Of a stretch of 64,000 nt of DNA, positions 56,045-64,000 are shown piece after piece. Under the pieces are notes generated by a model that saw nothing but the letters and a program-made list of their open reading frames with translations, did not search any database and was not told the origin of the DNA. This DNA comes from a virus. Positions within the stretch are counted from its first letter, which is position 1; each line of letters begins with the position of its first letter. A program made the translations under genes and the position numbers. Location of the stretch: the IMG/VR virus record IMGVR_UViG_3300029955_000004, positions 1 to 64,000 of that record; one strand, given 5' to 3'.

Positions 56045-56104
56045 TATTTCAATAATAGAAAAAAATATACTATGACATCCTCAAACATAAGAGGTATACC
56101 TTCT

Positions 56105-57208
56105 ATGATTCAGACTGAGACATATGAAAACTTTATATCTAGATTATGTACAGTTTCAAAAAATGTAAGAGATGCTATTGAAAGTCAGTCTTATTTATTA
56201 TCCCACGATCCAGATAGTGTTACCGATGATGATATTTTGTATTATGCATTAGATATTATTCTAGATGATTTTAATCAATTAGGTATTGAATTCAATTGTA
56301 ATAGAAATGATATGTTTTCTAACGCTTTACATATTGAATTATTTATTACATTAGCTGAAATTACAAATGCTACCACTTTATATTTATCTATGAAAGATAT
56401 GGATTTTAAAACAATTATACGATCCATTCTTACAGATGGTGGCCCCGAAACATCAACAGTTGGCGATCTATTACATTTTGTTGGTGTCGTAAATGAAAAG
56501 ACAAGAGAGACTTTATATAGTTGTTATGAATACCTTATTGATAAAGTATCATCATCTCAGATCTTTGATATGTATTTAGATGGTTTGTTAAAGATAGATG
56601 ATAGTTCGATTGAATTTGAAATCGATAATGAATATGTTACTAGATTTATGAGAAGGACATATTCTGTCTCTAGACTTTATAATAGTTTGATTTCTGCTTT
56701 TAATATTCAATTTAGAAATAAATTCGACATTGATATTCTCTATGTACTGGTCGAGATGCATATTAATTTTATAACATCAAAAGATAATGTTAATCAGTTT
56801 GCTTGGCTTGATGCGGTTACTATAGATAAAGTCGGTGGTAATACTATTCTTATCAACGCCCTTATTACCAAATATCAATATACGTTGAATACACTATCTC
56901 CTTTATGTATTGGGTATTATAAGGATAAACCTACATTTAATAAACAAACTATATGTCTCATTATTCTATTATCTTCTATTGTAAATACAATCTATGAATT
57001 TTCACATATAAATAAAGAAACTTCTAAAGATGTATATATTAAAAATATTTTAGACAACTATAAAGAAAGAATTACAGAAGCTACTGAAAATAACATATTT
57101 ACAAATGTATTAGAAATGTTGGATATGAAATATGTAAATCAGATCATGGATATTGTTAGATTATTTGACTTTAGTACATTCTTTAGTGCACAGGAAAACA
57201 TTAAATGA
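56105..57208 (+). CDS. Hypothetical protein, 367 aa
   Basis: The start chosen is the ATG at 56105, with AAGAGG ten bases upstream; an ATG at 56072 (giving 378 residues) has no ribosome site. The protein is predicted helical and acidic, with no motif, Cys cluster or membrane segment. Its stop overlaps the start of the beta' C-half gene (ATGA), so the two are coupled, and it may be an RNAP-associated subunit. No family recognised. Confidence 0.55.
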   Translation: MIQTETYENFISRLCTVSKNVRDAIESQSYLLSHDPDSVTDDDILYYALDIILDDFNQLGIEFNCNRNDMFSNALHIELFITLAEITNATTLYLSMKDMDFKTIIRSILTDGGPETSTVGDLLHFVGVVNEKTRETLYSCYEYLIDKVSSSQIFDMYLDGLLKIDDSSIEFEIDNEYVTRFMRRTYSVSRLYNSLISAFNIQFRNKFDIDILYVLVEMHINFITSKDNVNQFAWLDAVTIDKVGGNTILINALITKYQYTLNTLSPLCIGYYKDKPTFNKQTICLIILLSSIVNTIYEFSHINKETSKDVYIKNILDNYKERITEATENNIFTNVLEMLDMKYVNQIMDIVRLFDFSTFFSAQENIK

Positions 57209-58653
57209 TTAATACAGCCAAACATAATTTTATTTTAAACTATGTCAGAAACTTTCTTATATTAGATTTTCTTATTGATGTGTTTACGGAAAGTCAAAAG
57301 ACTAAAGCAATAGTTATAGAAAATGTTGGTTCTGATGGTAGTGTTAAAGTACAAGTAGAGGGAGACGATACATATCTGTATAAAGGAAAATTATTAAATG
57401 TATTAGGTCAACTTTATTATATATTTTCATTTACAGAAAATAATGATTTTGAATCATTAATCGACAATAATGAAACTGATATAACATACGATCCTTATTA
57501 CAATATGGGTATTTATAAGAATAAGAACATTAATAATATTATTTGCTATCCATTAAACATGACAGCGTCCGGTTTATTTTTTGGTTATGGTGATCATATT
57601 CTTATTACAAAAAATGATATTGTAAATGTACCAGATGGAGAACAAATAGAAACATCTATTGGTAGATTGCTTCTTAATTATGTATGGTTAGCAGATCCAT
57701 TTGGTGATATTATTCCTTACATGAATAACACTATTCGCCCTAAAAAAGATATCGATCCCCTTATTGTTACATTACTGATTGAAGGTAAAATTAAAGTTGA
57801 TCAGGCGTATGCTTACTCAAGAAATCTTTATTATTTACAAAGAACCGAATTAGCAGTTCCTGCTTTTACTAAAAAATCTATTTGTATTAATCCTGCTATT
57901 ATCAAGAGACGAGACGAACTCTTAATAGAATATGCCGAAGAGATTAAAAATGGTAATGCTATTGTTATGAATAAAATAGAAGAAGAACTTGTTAGAATGG
58001 ACAAAGAAGATATTAGTACTGACGTAAGTGCTGTCTTTTATGATCATGATAGTAAGTCATACGAAAATCACAGAAAAAATATGTTTATTACTGTTGGTGC
58101 TGTTAATAAGTTTGGTGATGAATCTAACTATAACTTTATTGATAATAATATCGATGAAGGTTGGGACTTTAAGAATTTTGCTACTATCTGTAATGAAATT
58201 AGACGCGGTTCTTTTGGCCGAGCAAAAGAAACAGCTAAGGGTGGTGAAGAATCTAAATTTCTTATTCGTATTTTTCAGAATACAAGAATTATTGAAGATA
58301 CCTGTGATTCTACTAGACACTTGACTCTTGAATTAACTAAGGATAATATTAAAGATTATTATTATAGAAATGTATTATCTCAAGATAATAAAACATACGA
58401 AACCATATATCCTGAAAATGTATCAAAGTTTGTTAATAGAACTATTAAGATGAGATCTCCCCAGACATGCTCTACTAAAAATGGTTATTGTTATTCTTGC
58501 TGTGGTGAAGACTTTAGACAGATGAATCAAGAAATTATGACTATGAATGCTATTACTGTCGGTACTGAATTCCTTAATCTATCAATGAAGGCTATGCATC
58601 AAGCATCGCTTGGATTATTTGAAGTAACATCTGTTAATAAATACCTATATTAG
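57205..58653 (+). CDS. RNA polymerase beta'-like subunit, C-terminal half
   Basis: The last 200 residues follow beta' closely. RRGSFGRAKETAKGG and RIIEDTCDSTRHLTL match the bacterial bridge-helix side (ARKGLADTALKTANSG, VVTEDDCG). MRSPQTCSTKNGYCYSCCG (residues 416-434) matches RSPLTCETRHGVCAKCYG, with zinc-type cysteines at 422, 429, 432 and 433. AITVGTEFLNLSMKAMHQ matches [23 protein letters not shown], the trigger-loop side. The protein ends shortly after. Its other half, with the DADYDGD loop, is at 23604-25271 on the opposite strand. Confidence 0.88.
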   Translation: MINTAKHNFILNYVRNFLILDFLIDVFTESQKTKAIVIENVGSDGSVKVQVEGDDTYLYKGKLLNVLGQLYYIFSFTENNDFESLIDNNETDITYDPYYNMGIYKNKNINNIICYPLNMTASGLFFGYGDHILITKNDIVNVPDGEQIETSIGRLLLNYVWLADPFGDIIPYMNNTIRPKKDIDPLIVTLLIEGKIKVDQAYAYSRNLYYLQRTELAVPAFTKKSICINPAIIKRRDELLIEYAEEIKNGNAIVMNKIEEELVRMDKEDISTDVSAVFYDHDSKSYENHRKNMFITVGAVNKFGDESNYNFIDNNIDEGWDFKNFATICNEIRRGSFGRAKETAKGGEESKFLIRIFQNTRIIEDTCDSTRHLTLELTKDNIKDYYYRNVLSQDNKTYETIYPENVSKFVNRTIKMRSPQTCSTKNGYCYSCCGEDFRQMNQEIMTMNAITVGTEFLNLSMKAMHQASLGLFEVTSVNKYLY

Positions 58654-58659
58654 AAAAAT

Positions 58660-58669
58660 AATCTTATAG
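58660..58669 (+). promoter_or_regulatory. Promoter-like motif AATCTTATAG
   Basis: The string is 34 bases ahead of the ATG at 58704, like the copies before 8163 and 53754. Confidence 0.4.
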
Positions 58670-58703
58670 TAACACGAAACCAACAAAGAGAAAGATCAGA
58701 AAT

Positions 58704-59528
58704 ATGTCTAAATTTGCTACATATGACAAAAACTCCAACTCGTCATCTGCTGCTGCTGGTTTGACTACAACACAGGTCAGCACACTGACAACGACTCAAC
58801 TCGATTCTTTATCGACATCGCAGATAAATAATCTGACTACCACACAAGTTGTTGCTTTGGAATCTACACAGATTTCTGAGCTTATTTCAACAGATATTCA
58901 GTTATTAACTTCTACTGATATAAGCACTTTAACAACAACTCAGATTGATACTCTTGATACTACGCAGATCAATACATTGACTACAACACAGGTTGGTGAA
59001 TTAATAACAACCAACATTCAGCAGTTACAGACTTCTCAAATTGCTGCCATTGTTGATAATCAGGTTACTGCTATCATTGATGAAGTTCTTGACAATACCA
59101 GTACTATTAATACTATTGTTACTGATCCCAATGATACATCAGTTGCTATTATCAATCATTATCTTGAACTCTATGTTCCTATTGCTAAAGACGCTTTTGA
59201 TCCTACTGGCTCCAAAATGAGAAATGCTGTTACTAATTTATTGTATGCTATGAACGAAGCTCTTCGTGTCAATAATGATATTGTTTATAATGCTATTTTC
59301 AATTTCGTCAATGAACACAAAGATGGTATTATGGCACATGGTAGTTCAATGCGTGGTGTTCAGGGTCTTGGACGAACTGATATCGATCGTATTACTATTT
59401 TCTATGGTTTAATACATCGCATTGCTACTGATGGTAAGAATACTCCTAAGTTTAACGAACAGAATATTAAAAACATTCTTAAGACGGATTATTTTATTCG
59501 GTGGGCTAAGAAGAAAATTAATAAGTAA
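58704..59528 (+). CDS. Octad-repeat (beta-solenoid-like) protein, 274 aa
   Basis: AAGAGAAAG precedes the ATG. Residues about 20-112 are 11 near-perfect eight-residue repeats of the form [IV]xxLTTTQ (for example INNLTTTQ, IDTLDTTQ). Such regular repeats with Leu at position 4 usually form a narrow beta-solenoid. The C-terminal 150 residues are globular, ending with a basic helix (RWAKKKINK). It may be a virion fibre or scaffold component. Confidence 0.65.
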   Translation: MSKFATYDKNSNSSSAAAGLTTTQVSTLTTTQLDSLSTSQINNLTTTQVVALESTQISELISTDIQLLTSTDISTLTTTQIDTLDTTQINTLTTTQVGELITTNIQQLQTSQIAAIVDNQVTAIIDEVLDNTSTINTIVTDPNDTSVAIINHYLELYVPIAKDAFDPTGSKMRNAVTNLLYAMNEALRVNNDIVYNAIFNFVNEHKDGIMAHGSSMRGVQGLGRTDIDRITIFYGLIHRIATDGKNTPKFNEQNIKNILKTDYFIRWAKKKINK

Positions 59529-59536
59529 TCATAAGG

Positions 59537-59570
59537 TCTACACGGTAGGGCATAAGCCCTACCGTGTAGA
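59537..59570. terminator. Bidirectional hairpin terminator
   Basis: Stem TCTACACGGTAGGGC/GCCCTACCGTGTAGA with loop ATAA, between convergent genes. Confidence 0.78.
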
Positions 59571-59578
59571 TATTAAAA

Positions 59579-60052
59579 TTATGACATATCTTTTGAATCA
59601 GTTCTTTTTTCAAAATCTTTAATAGTACTTGCCATTTCTGCATTGTTATTTTTTAATTGATCCATAGATGCTGTTAACTCAGAGTCTTTACTAGCATTAT
59701 CAACACCGACACCATCGTGTAATGTAAAGTTTCCAAGTTGCATTTTATTGAGGACCTCCACAACAGCTGCACTGGCACTAGAAGTTGATTCTGAATCCTT
59801 CTGTTTAATTTTGGTACCAACTTTATCTTTAATAGCTTTTTCTTGAGATTCAACAACACCGACATATGTATTAACGAGAGAAATTTGAGCAGTTAATAAC
59901 TCCGAATTTCCATTAGGATTAATTTCTATTTTATCCATAGCTTTGTCTAAAATTTCTAATGCTTTACTTTTCTTTTTTTCACCACTATCATAAATTATAT
60001 CTAACTTAATAAGGTCTTCATCTACTGATCTAGACTTAATTTCTTCGGTCAT
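59579..60052 (-). CDS. Coiled-coil protein, 157 aa
   Basis: GGGGATA lies near the ATG. The sequence is predicted helical with heptads in the N-terminal 80 residues (KKKSKALEILDKAMDKIE). A Ser-rich linker and a short C-terminal coil follow. It is a single-gene unit between two plus-strand units. No family recognised. Confidence 0.55.
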   Translation of the reverse strand: MTEEIKSRSVDEDLIKLDIIYDSGEKKKSKALEILDKAMDKIEINPNGNSELLTAQISLVNTYVGVVESQEKAIKDKVGTKIKQKDSESTSSASAAVVEVLNKMQLGNFTLHDGVGVDNASKDSELTASMDQLKNNNAEMASTIKDFEKRTDSKDMS

Positions 60053-60189
60053 GTACTATCCCCAGTGTAAATTGTTTAAAGTTAAAATTATACTTAATAG
60101 TATAAACTATCAAGGGTGGAACTATATAATATTTTTATATGGATTTTATCTATATATTATTAAAGAGAAGCACAAGGAAGATTAAGAGC

Positions 60190-62709
60190 ATGAGCGACAA
60201 CAAACCGGTACGTTCATATACTGCTAAAAATATTATTACAGCTGGCGGACTTCTCCCTGTTAGGTTAACACCGACTCAGTTTATTACACATCTTAATACA
60301 AAAGGACAATTGCATCTTATTGGTGAACTAACATCTAATGCATTCGATGAGCATTTCTTGAAGTTTATCGATCATGGCGAACGCCCGCCTCTTACTATTG
60401 TTCTTATTAAAGATATTAAGAATGAAACATATCAGATGATTATTAAAGACAATGGTCGTGGTATTCCTATCGAATCTTTGTTTGATAGTATTTGTGTTCT
60501 TCATACGTCTGGCAAATTCGATATCGAAGGTAATGCTACAACATATGCTTCTACTGGTGGTCAGTTCGGTATTGGTGCTAAAGCTGCTACTGGCGCTAGT
60601 AAAGATTTTAAAGGTATTACCATGACAGAAGATGGATATGCTTCTGTCTATGCACATCAAGGTAATCCTGATCAAATCATTATAGATAAATCTGTAAAGC
60701 CAAAAGAAAGTGGTTATTGTACTATCTTTGAATTTGATAAATTAATTTTAAGTGAAATTAATACTTTTAGTTCTACTGGTTATTTAGAACTGTTATTTAA
60801 GTTGAGAGCACTGGGATACTTTAAAACAAATAACATTATCTTTAAGAGTATTATTAATTCCGTCCCTAATAATTTCTGGAAAAAAGGTCCTGTCGAATCT
60901 ATGGCATATATTGATTCTATTATTAATAAAGCCACTACTGAATATTCATCACTCGATGACACAGATACCATTAGTTATTTAAGATCATATTTAAATATTA
61001 ATCGTCCTTTTGTTTGGGAACTAAAGTTAGATGCTAAGGATGGCGATTCTTATATGTTTAATATTGAAATGTATTATACTAAAATGAATGATAAAAGTAA
61101 GTTCTTATCATTTGTAAATAATATTCAAATCGATGATAATGAAAGCACACACAATTCTACTATAGAAAAAGTATTAAAGAAAATTATGGGACCGATGATA
61201 CTGGATGAAGCTATTAAGAAATTCTTTATGTCTAATATGTATACCATACCACTTTATTATGCTATCAATATGTTTGTTAAGTATGCTAAACTTGCCGGTA
61301 GTACTAAGCATGGTTACTATGATGATAACTTTGAAAAAGTATATACCAAAGTACTTCATGAACTATTTCAACAAAATATAGAAAAGGTTAATACATTATT
61401 CTCACTTATTAAAGACGATGTTGAACGCCTGTACAATATTAGTATTCTTGGTAAAACAGAACGTCCTAGAACATCTGCTCGATTTTATGAGAATCTAAAT
61501 TTTCCTAATAAGTTTGTGAACTGTATGGAACCAGGTCATCCTGATTCTGAATTAATTTTGGTTGAGGGCGATTCTGCTAAAAATGTCGAAGGTCGTAATA
61601 GTAAATACCAAGCTATTTATGCATTACGTGGCGTTCCTATGAATGCTTTAAAATTAATGCGAAATCAACCTGGCGATCCTAGTGCTTTTAGAAGTCCTGA
61701 GATTCTTAAGAAACTAAAAGCAAATGATATCTTTTATGACATTATGACTATTTTAAATATTGATCTTCATAACTTCGATGTTACAAAACTTAATTTTCGT
61801 AAAATTATTATTGCAACAGATGCTGATGAACATGGCTACCATATCGCTTCTTTGTTAATTGGTAACCTATATGCAATGTGTCCTAAACTCATTGAGACTG
61901 GTATGGTTCATGTGGCTATGCCTCCTCTTTATGGTTTGAAATATAAAGGTGATAAGTCTACTAAAGATAAAATTATTTATTTGCGAGACAGTGATGCTGT
62001 TACAGAATGGATGGCTAATGTTATTTATAGAGAAGCTCTTTCAATTTCATATGATTTCAAGGGAAAACGATATACATTTACTGATGTTGATTATATTGGA
62101 TCTATTAAGAAGATTATGGATATTGGAAACATGATGCAGAATATTTCTAATGAACTCAATATTGATCTACAGATCCTTGAAATGTTAACGCATGTTACAA
62201 AATATTTAGAATATGGTTGTGTCGATGTGAATAAAATTAAAGAAATATTATCAATCGATAATACGATGGAATCTATCAATATTCATTATCATGAAAAGAC
62301 ACATAATCTTATTTTTGAAATTGGTAGAGAAGATATCTCTATTCCTCTTTATAATGTCAGAGAACGTTTATATGAATCTATTCTTCCTGTTTTGAATGAA
62401 ATTGGTTGGAAAGAAGGTTTACAGTTTTATGTGACGACAAATCACAATCCTAATTATATCGATTATCCTGTTTCTATTATGCAACTTTATACTATTCTTA
62501 AATCATTTGATAAATATGTTGAATTAGAGAGATATAAAGGTCTTGGTAGTATGAATCCTTCTGACCTTGGTCGTATCTATAGTAATCCGAACAGTCGTCG
62601 TATTTTCCAAATAACATCTGTTGGAAGTATAAATGATATTTACAATATGTTAGGAGGTCAGAGTGATACACGTAAGGACATTTTTAACAAGCCTGAAGCT
62701 CAGTACTGA
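60190..62709 (+). CDS. Type IIA DNA topoisomerase large (GyrB/ParE-like) subunit
   Basis: The start is the ATG at 60190, with AGGAAG upstream; the frame extends 17 codons earlier. The GHKL ATPase region is clear: ELTSNAFDE (46-54), DNGRGIPI and the GGQFGIGAKAATG loop. The TOPRIM domain has VEGDSA (458-463) and DADEHG (544-549), giving the Glu and the DxD metal site. The length and order match GyrB/ParE and the T4-type topoisomerase subunit. It would relax or unlink phage DNA with a partner cleavage subunit that is not seen in this window. Confidence 0.9.
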   Translation: MSDNKPVRSYTAKNIITAGGLLPVRLTPTQFITHLNTKGQLHLIGELTSNAFDEHFLKFIDHGERPPLTIVLIKDIKNETYQMIIKDNGRGIPIESLFDSICVLHTSGKFDIEGNATTYASTGGQFGIGAKAATGASKDFKGITMTEDGYASVYAHQGNPDQIIIDKSVKPKESGYCTIFEFDKLILSEINTFSSTGYLELLFKLRALGYFKTNNIIFKSIINSVPNNFWKKGPVESMAYIDSIINKATTEYSSLDDTDTISYLRSYLNINRPFVWELKLDAKDGDSYMFNIEMYYTKMNDKSKFLSFVNNIQIDDNESTHNSTIEKVLKKIMGPMILDEAIKKFFMSNMYTIPLYYAINMFVKYAKLAGSTKHGYYDDNFEKVYTKVLHELFQQNIEKVNTLFSLIKDDVERLYNISILGKTERPRTSARFYENLNFPNKFVNCMEPGHPDSELILVEGDSAKNVEGRNSKYQAIYALRGVPMNALKLMRNQPGDPSAFRSPEILKKLKANDIFYDIMTILNIDLHNFDVTKLNFRKIIIATDADEHGYHIASLLIGNLYAMCPKLIETGMVHVAMPPLYGLKYKGDKSTKDKIIYLRDSDAVTEWMANVIYREALSISYDFKGKRYTFTDVDYIGSIKKIMDIGNMMQNISNELNIDLQILEMLTHVTKYLEYGCVDVNKIKEILSIDNTMESINIHYHEKTHNLIFEIGREDISIPLYNVRERLYESILPVLNEIGWKEGLQFYVTTNHNPNYIDYPVSIMQLYTILKSFDKYVELERYKGLGSMNPSDLGRIYSNPNSRRIFQITSVGSINDIYNMLGGQSDTRKDIFNKPEAQY

Positions 62710-63673
62710 TAATAATTGTAATATTAATGAACAGGAATGTACAGAAATAATAGATAATGACATTACTGGTATTCTTAATAAACTGAATAATGGAAATTAT
62801 TTAAACATGGAAGCCAATGATAAAGAGATGTTGGATTGTATTCAACATCTCTTTAAAGATGATAAGTTCTTTAAAAAATATGATCTTAAATATGAAGAAT
62901 CACATTTAGAAAATTATGAATTTAATAAGAGTTTAAGATACAATTTACGATTAGAGAAACTTATAACTGAATTATATGTTGGAGAAACGCAACGAACTTC
63001 TTTAAGCCATATTGTTAGAGCTCTAGAGAAAAATAATAGTACTCGTACATCATTAATTAATATGATCTATGTTCTACGAGAAGCTAGTACTGTACTTCAT
63101 CAATATCCCGATATTGTTAATATTCCTAAGATAAGCGAAATCACTAGATTAGATAATGAGAATATTTTAATACGGAATAATTTTAGAAAAAGTAGACCAA
63201 CTGGAAAGATTAATGAAATCATTCATATTAAAAGATCTGATAGGCAATCAACTATTAAAGAAATATTAAATTGTTTGATTTTATTGTTCTATACATCTTC
63301 TAGATTTACTATTGAAGATTTTAGTTTAAATGTGAAAATACGAGCACTTATACTAGAATACATTTCTGTTATAAGAGCAAACAATTATAATAATGTCAAT
63401 ATACATGCACATCGATATATCGTAAGATTGTTAAATCTCATTAATGTTGAATATAAAGATAATGTAGAACAAGATAAAATGAGTTATGAAGATTTTGAAA
63501 AATATATATTTAATACTATTTTAATATCTACAAATATTATATATAAAACATTCTTAGTTTTCATATTTGGACAGTTTTATTTACATACGGATGAAGAAAC
63601 ATTTAGAAAAGATTGGTGTTTGTTAGATCAGTCACTAGTTGATTATAGTACTAGATATATATTACTTAAGTGA
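62663..63673 (+). CDS. Hypothetical helical protein, 336 aa
   Basis: The start is GTG at 62663, with a strong AGGAGG upstream, inside the end of the topoisomerase gene (47-base overlap in another frame). The protein is predicted helical with mixed charge and a hydrophobic C-terminal patch (about residues 292-311). It lacks gyrase A-type motifs such as the DGLKPVQRR box. It may be a partner of the topoisomerase, but no family is recognised. Confidence 0.55.
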   Translation: MIHVRTFLTSLKLSTDNNCNINEQECTEIIDNDITGILNKLNNGNYLNMEANDKEMLDCIQHLFKDDKFFKKYDLKYEESHLENYEFNKSLRYNLRLEKLITELYVGETQRTSLSHIVRALEKNNSTRTSLINMIYVLREASTVLHQYPDIVNIPKISEITRLDNENILIRNNFRKSRPTGKINEIIHIKRSDRQSTIKEILNCLILLFYTSSRFTIEDFSLNVKIRALILEYISVIRANNYNNVNIHAHRYIVRLLNLINVEYKDNVEQDKMSYEDFEKYIFNTILISTNIIYKTFLVFIFGQFYLHTDEETFRKDWCLLDQSLVDYSTRYILLK

Positions 63674-63676
63674 AAC

Positions 63677-63703
63677 AAGTTTACTTCTTAAGTAAACAAA
63701 CTT
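63677..63703 (+). terminator. Weak hairpin after the topoisomerase unit
   Basis: GTTTACTT and AAGTAAAC form an AT-rich stem with a two- to three-base turn; there is no T run. It could be attenuation or chance. Confidence 0.3.
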
Positions 63704-63736
63704 AAACTGACAGCAGATTCCGAAGGACCACACCGG

Positions 63737-64000
63737 ATGCGCCTTTTTATCCTGAAAAGAGAAGTGGTTGGTACTAGCCATTATCTCGGTCGCATAGTGC
63801 GACTACTCTTCTACTGCCTCCGTGTTTCTAATGAAGATTATGTCAAGTCTTATTTTAATTATGGTGAATCTCTTGGTTGGCAGAATGATGCTATTATTCA
63901 ACAGAAGAACAATCATGGAAAATGTCTAAAAAACCCGAATGGTCAAATTACCTTTCCGAAGGCTATTTTCACTATTGTTAGCATTTTAAATCTTCGTATC
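63737..64000 (+). CDS. Hypothetical protein, 3' partial (first 88 residues)
   Basis: An open frame begins with ATG at 63737 after GAAGGA (nine-base spacing) and runs off the window. The start is basic and hydrophobic (MRLFILKREVVGTSHYLGRI), then a Tyr/Asn/Gly-rich region follows. The opening stretch is GC-richer than the backbone. No family recognised from the visible part. Confidence 0.5.
   Translation, partial: MRLFILKREVVGTSHYLGRIVRLLFYCLRVSNEDYVKSYFNYGESLGWQNDAIIQQKNNHGKCLKNPNGQITFPKAIFTIVSILNLRI

Noticed and set aside
62663-63673. Topoisomerase cleavage (GyrA-like) subunit
   Set aside because: No catalytic tyrosine region or DGLKPVQRR-type motif is visible.
1-64000. CRISPR array, integrase or insertion sequence
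   Set aside because: No direct-repeat/spacer pattern, transposase or integrase motif was seen; the Cys-Asn and octad repeats are within genes.
1-64000. Phage nucleus shell protein or tubulin-like spindle protein, as in nucleus-forming phages
   Set aside because: No tubulin GTP-binding signature and no recognisable shell protein were found in this window; they may lie outside it.

Overview
The window looks like part of a giant tailed-phage genome of the phiKZ-related type (a jumbo phage). It encodes a large RNA polymerase beta-like subunit, interrupted by a group I intron, and a beta'-like subunit split into two distant genes. It also carries half of a family-B DNA polymerase, a type IIA topoisomerase large subunit, a GroEL-type chaperonin, a 2158-residue tape-measure-like protein with a muramidase-like domain, and many large virion-type proteins. 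An AT-rich promoter motif containing TATATTAC recurs, and TATATTAC is the consensus published for phiKZ early promoters. The backbone is strongly AT-rich. A few short cassettes have much higher GC and codon use suggesting a GC-richer bacterial host or donor; the host itself cannot be named from the sequence.

Layout. 1-3450: tail-fibre C-terminus with S74 chaperone domain, coiled-coil proteins, a GH19 endolysin and a two-helix membrane protein. 3500-7360 (minus): three structural-type proteins. 7475-14010: dCTP deaminase and a run of small accessory genes (membrane TPR-like protein, Nudix hydrolase, degenerate HNH-like protein, DUF3841, AlpA-like regulator) with a candidate structured RNA at about 9726-9985. 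14013-14084: an odd tRNA with a 6-nt anticodon loop. 14089-19671 (minus): spliced RNAP beta-like gene. 19808-21121: tiny, partly GC-rich genes under TATATTAC promoters. 21172-25271 (minus): an operon of beta' N-half, two small virion-like proteins, a radical SAM/SPASM enzyme and a small protein.

25387-34748: tail genes including the tape measure. 34846-45286: structural proteins, including a baseplate-like pair on the minus strand and a four-gene block of unknown function on the plus strand. 45397-48163: HEIGH zinc protease, a GC-rich membrane-anchored protein and an unknown gene. 48203-53589 (minus): chaperonin, preceded by a gene with a U_UUU_UUU slippery site that opens a 150-codon -1 frame, plus two small genes. 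53754-58653: DNA polymerase C-half, an unknown gene and RNAP beta' C-half. 58704 to the end: octad-repeat protein, topoisomerase and unknowns.

The genes give the phage its own transcription, replication, folding and lysis functions next to virion assembly. Short perfectly palindromic terminators separate the units. The most unusual system is the radical SAM/SPASM enzyme encoded directly after a cysteine-rich virion-like protein ending in alternating Cys-Asn. This suggests post-translational crosslinking of a phage particle protein.
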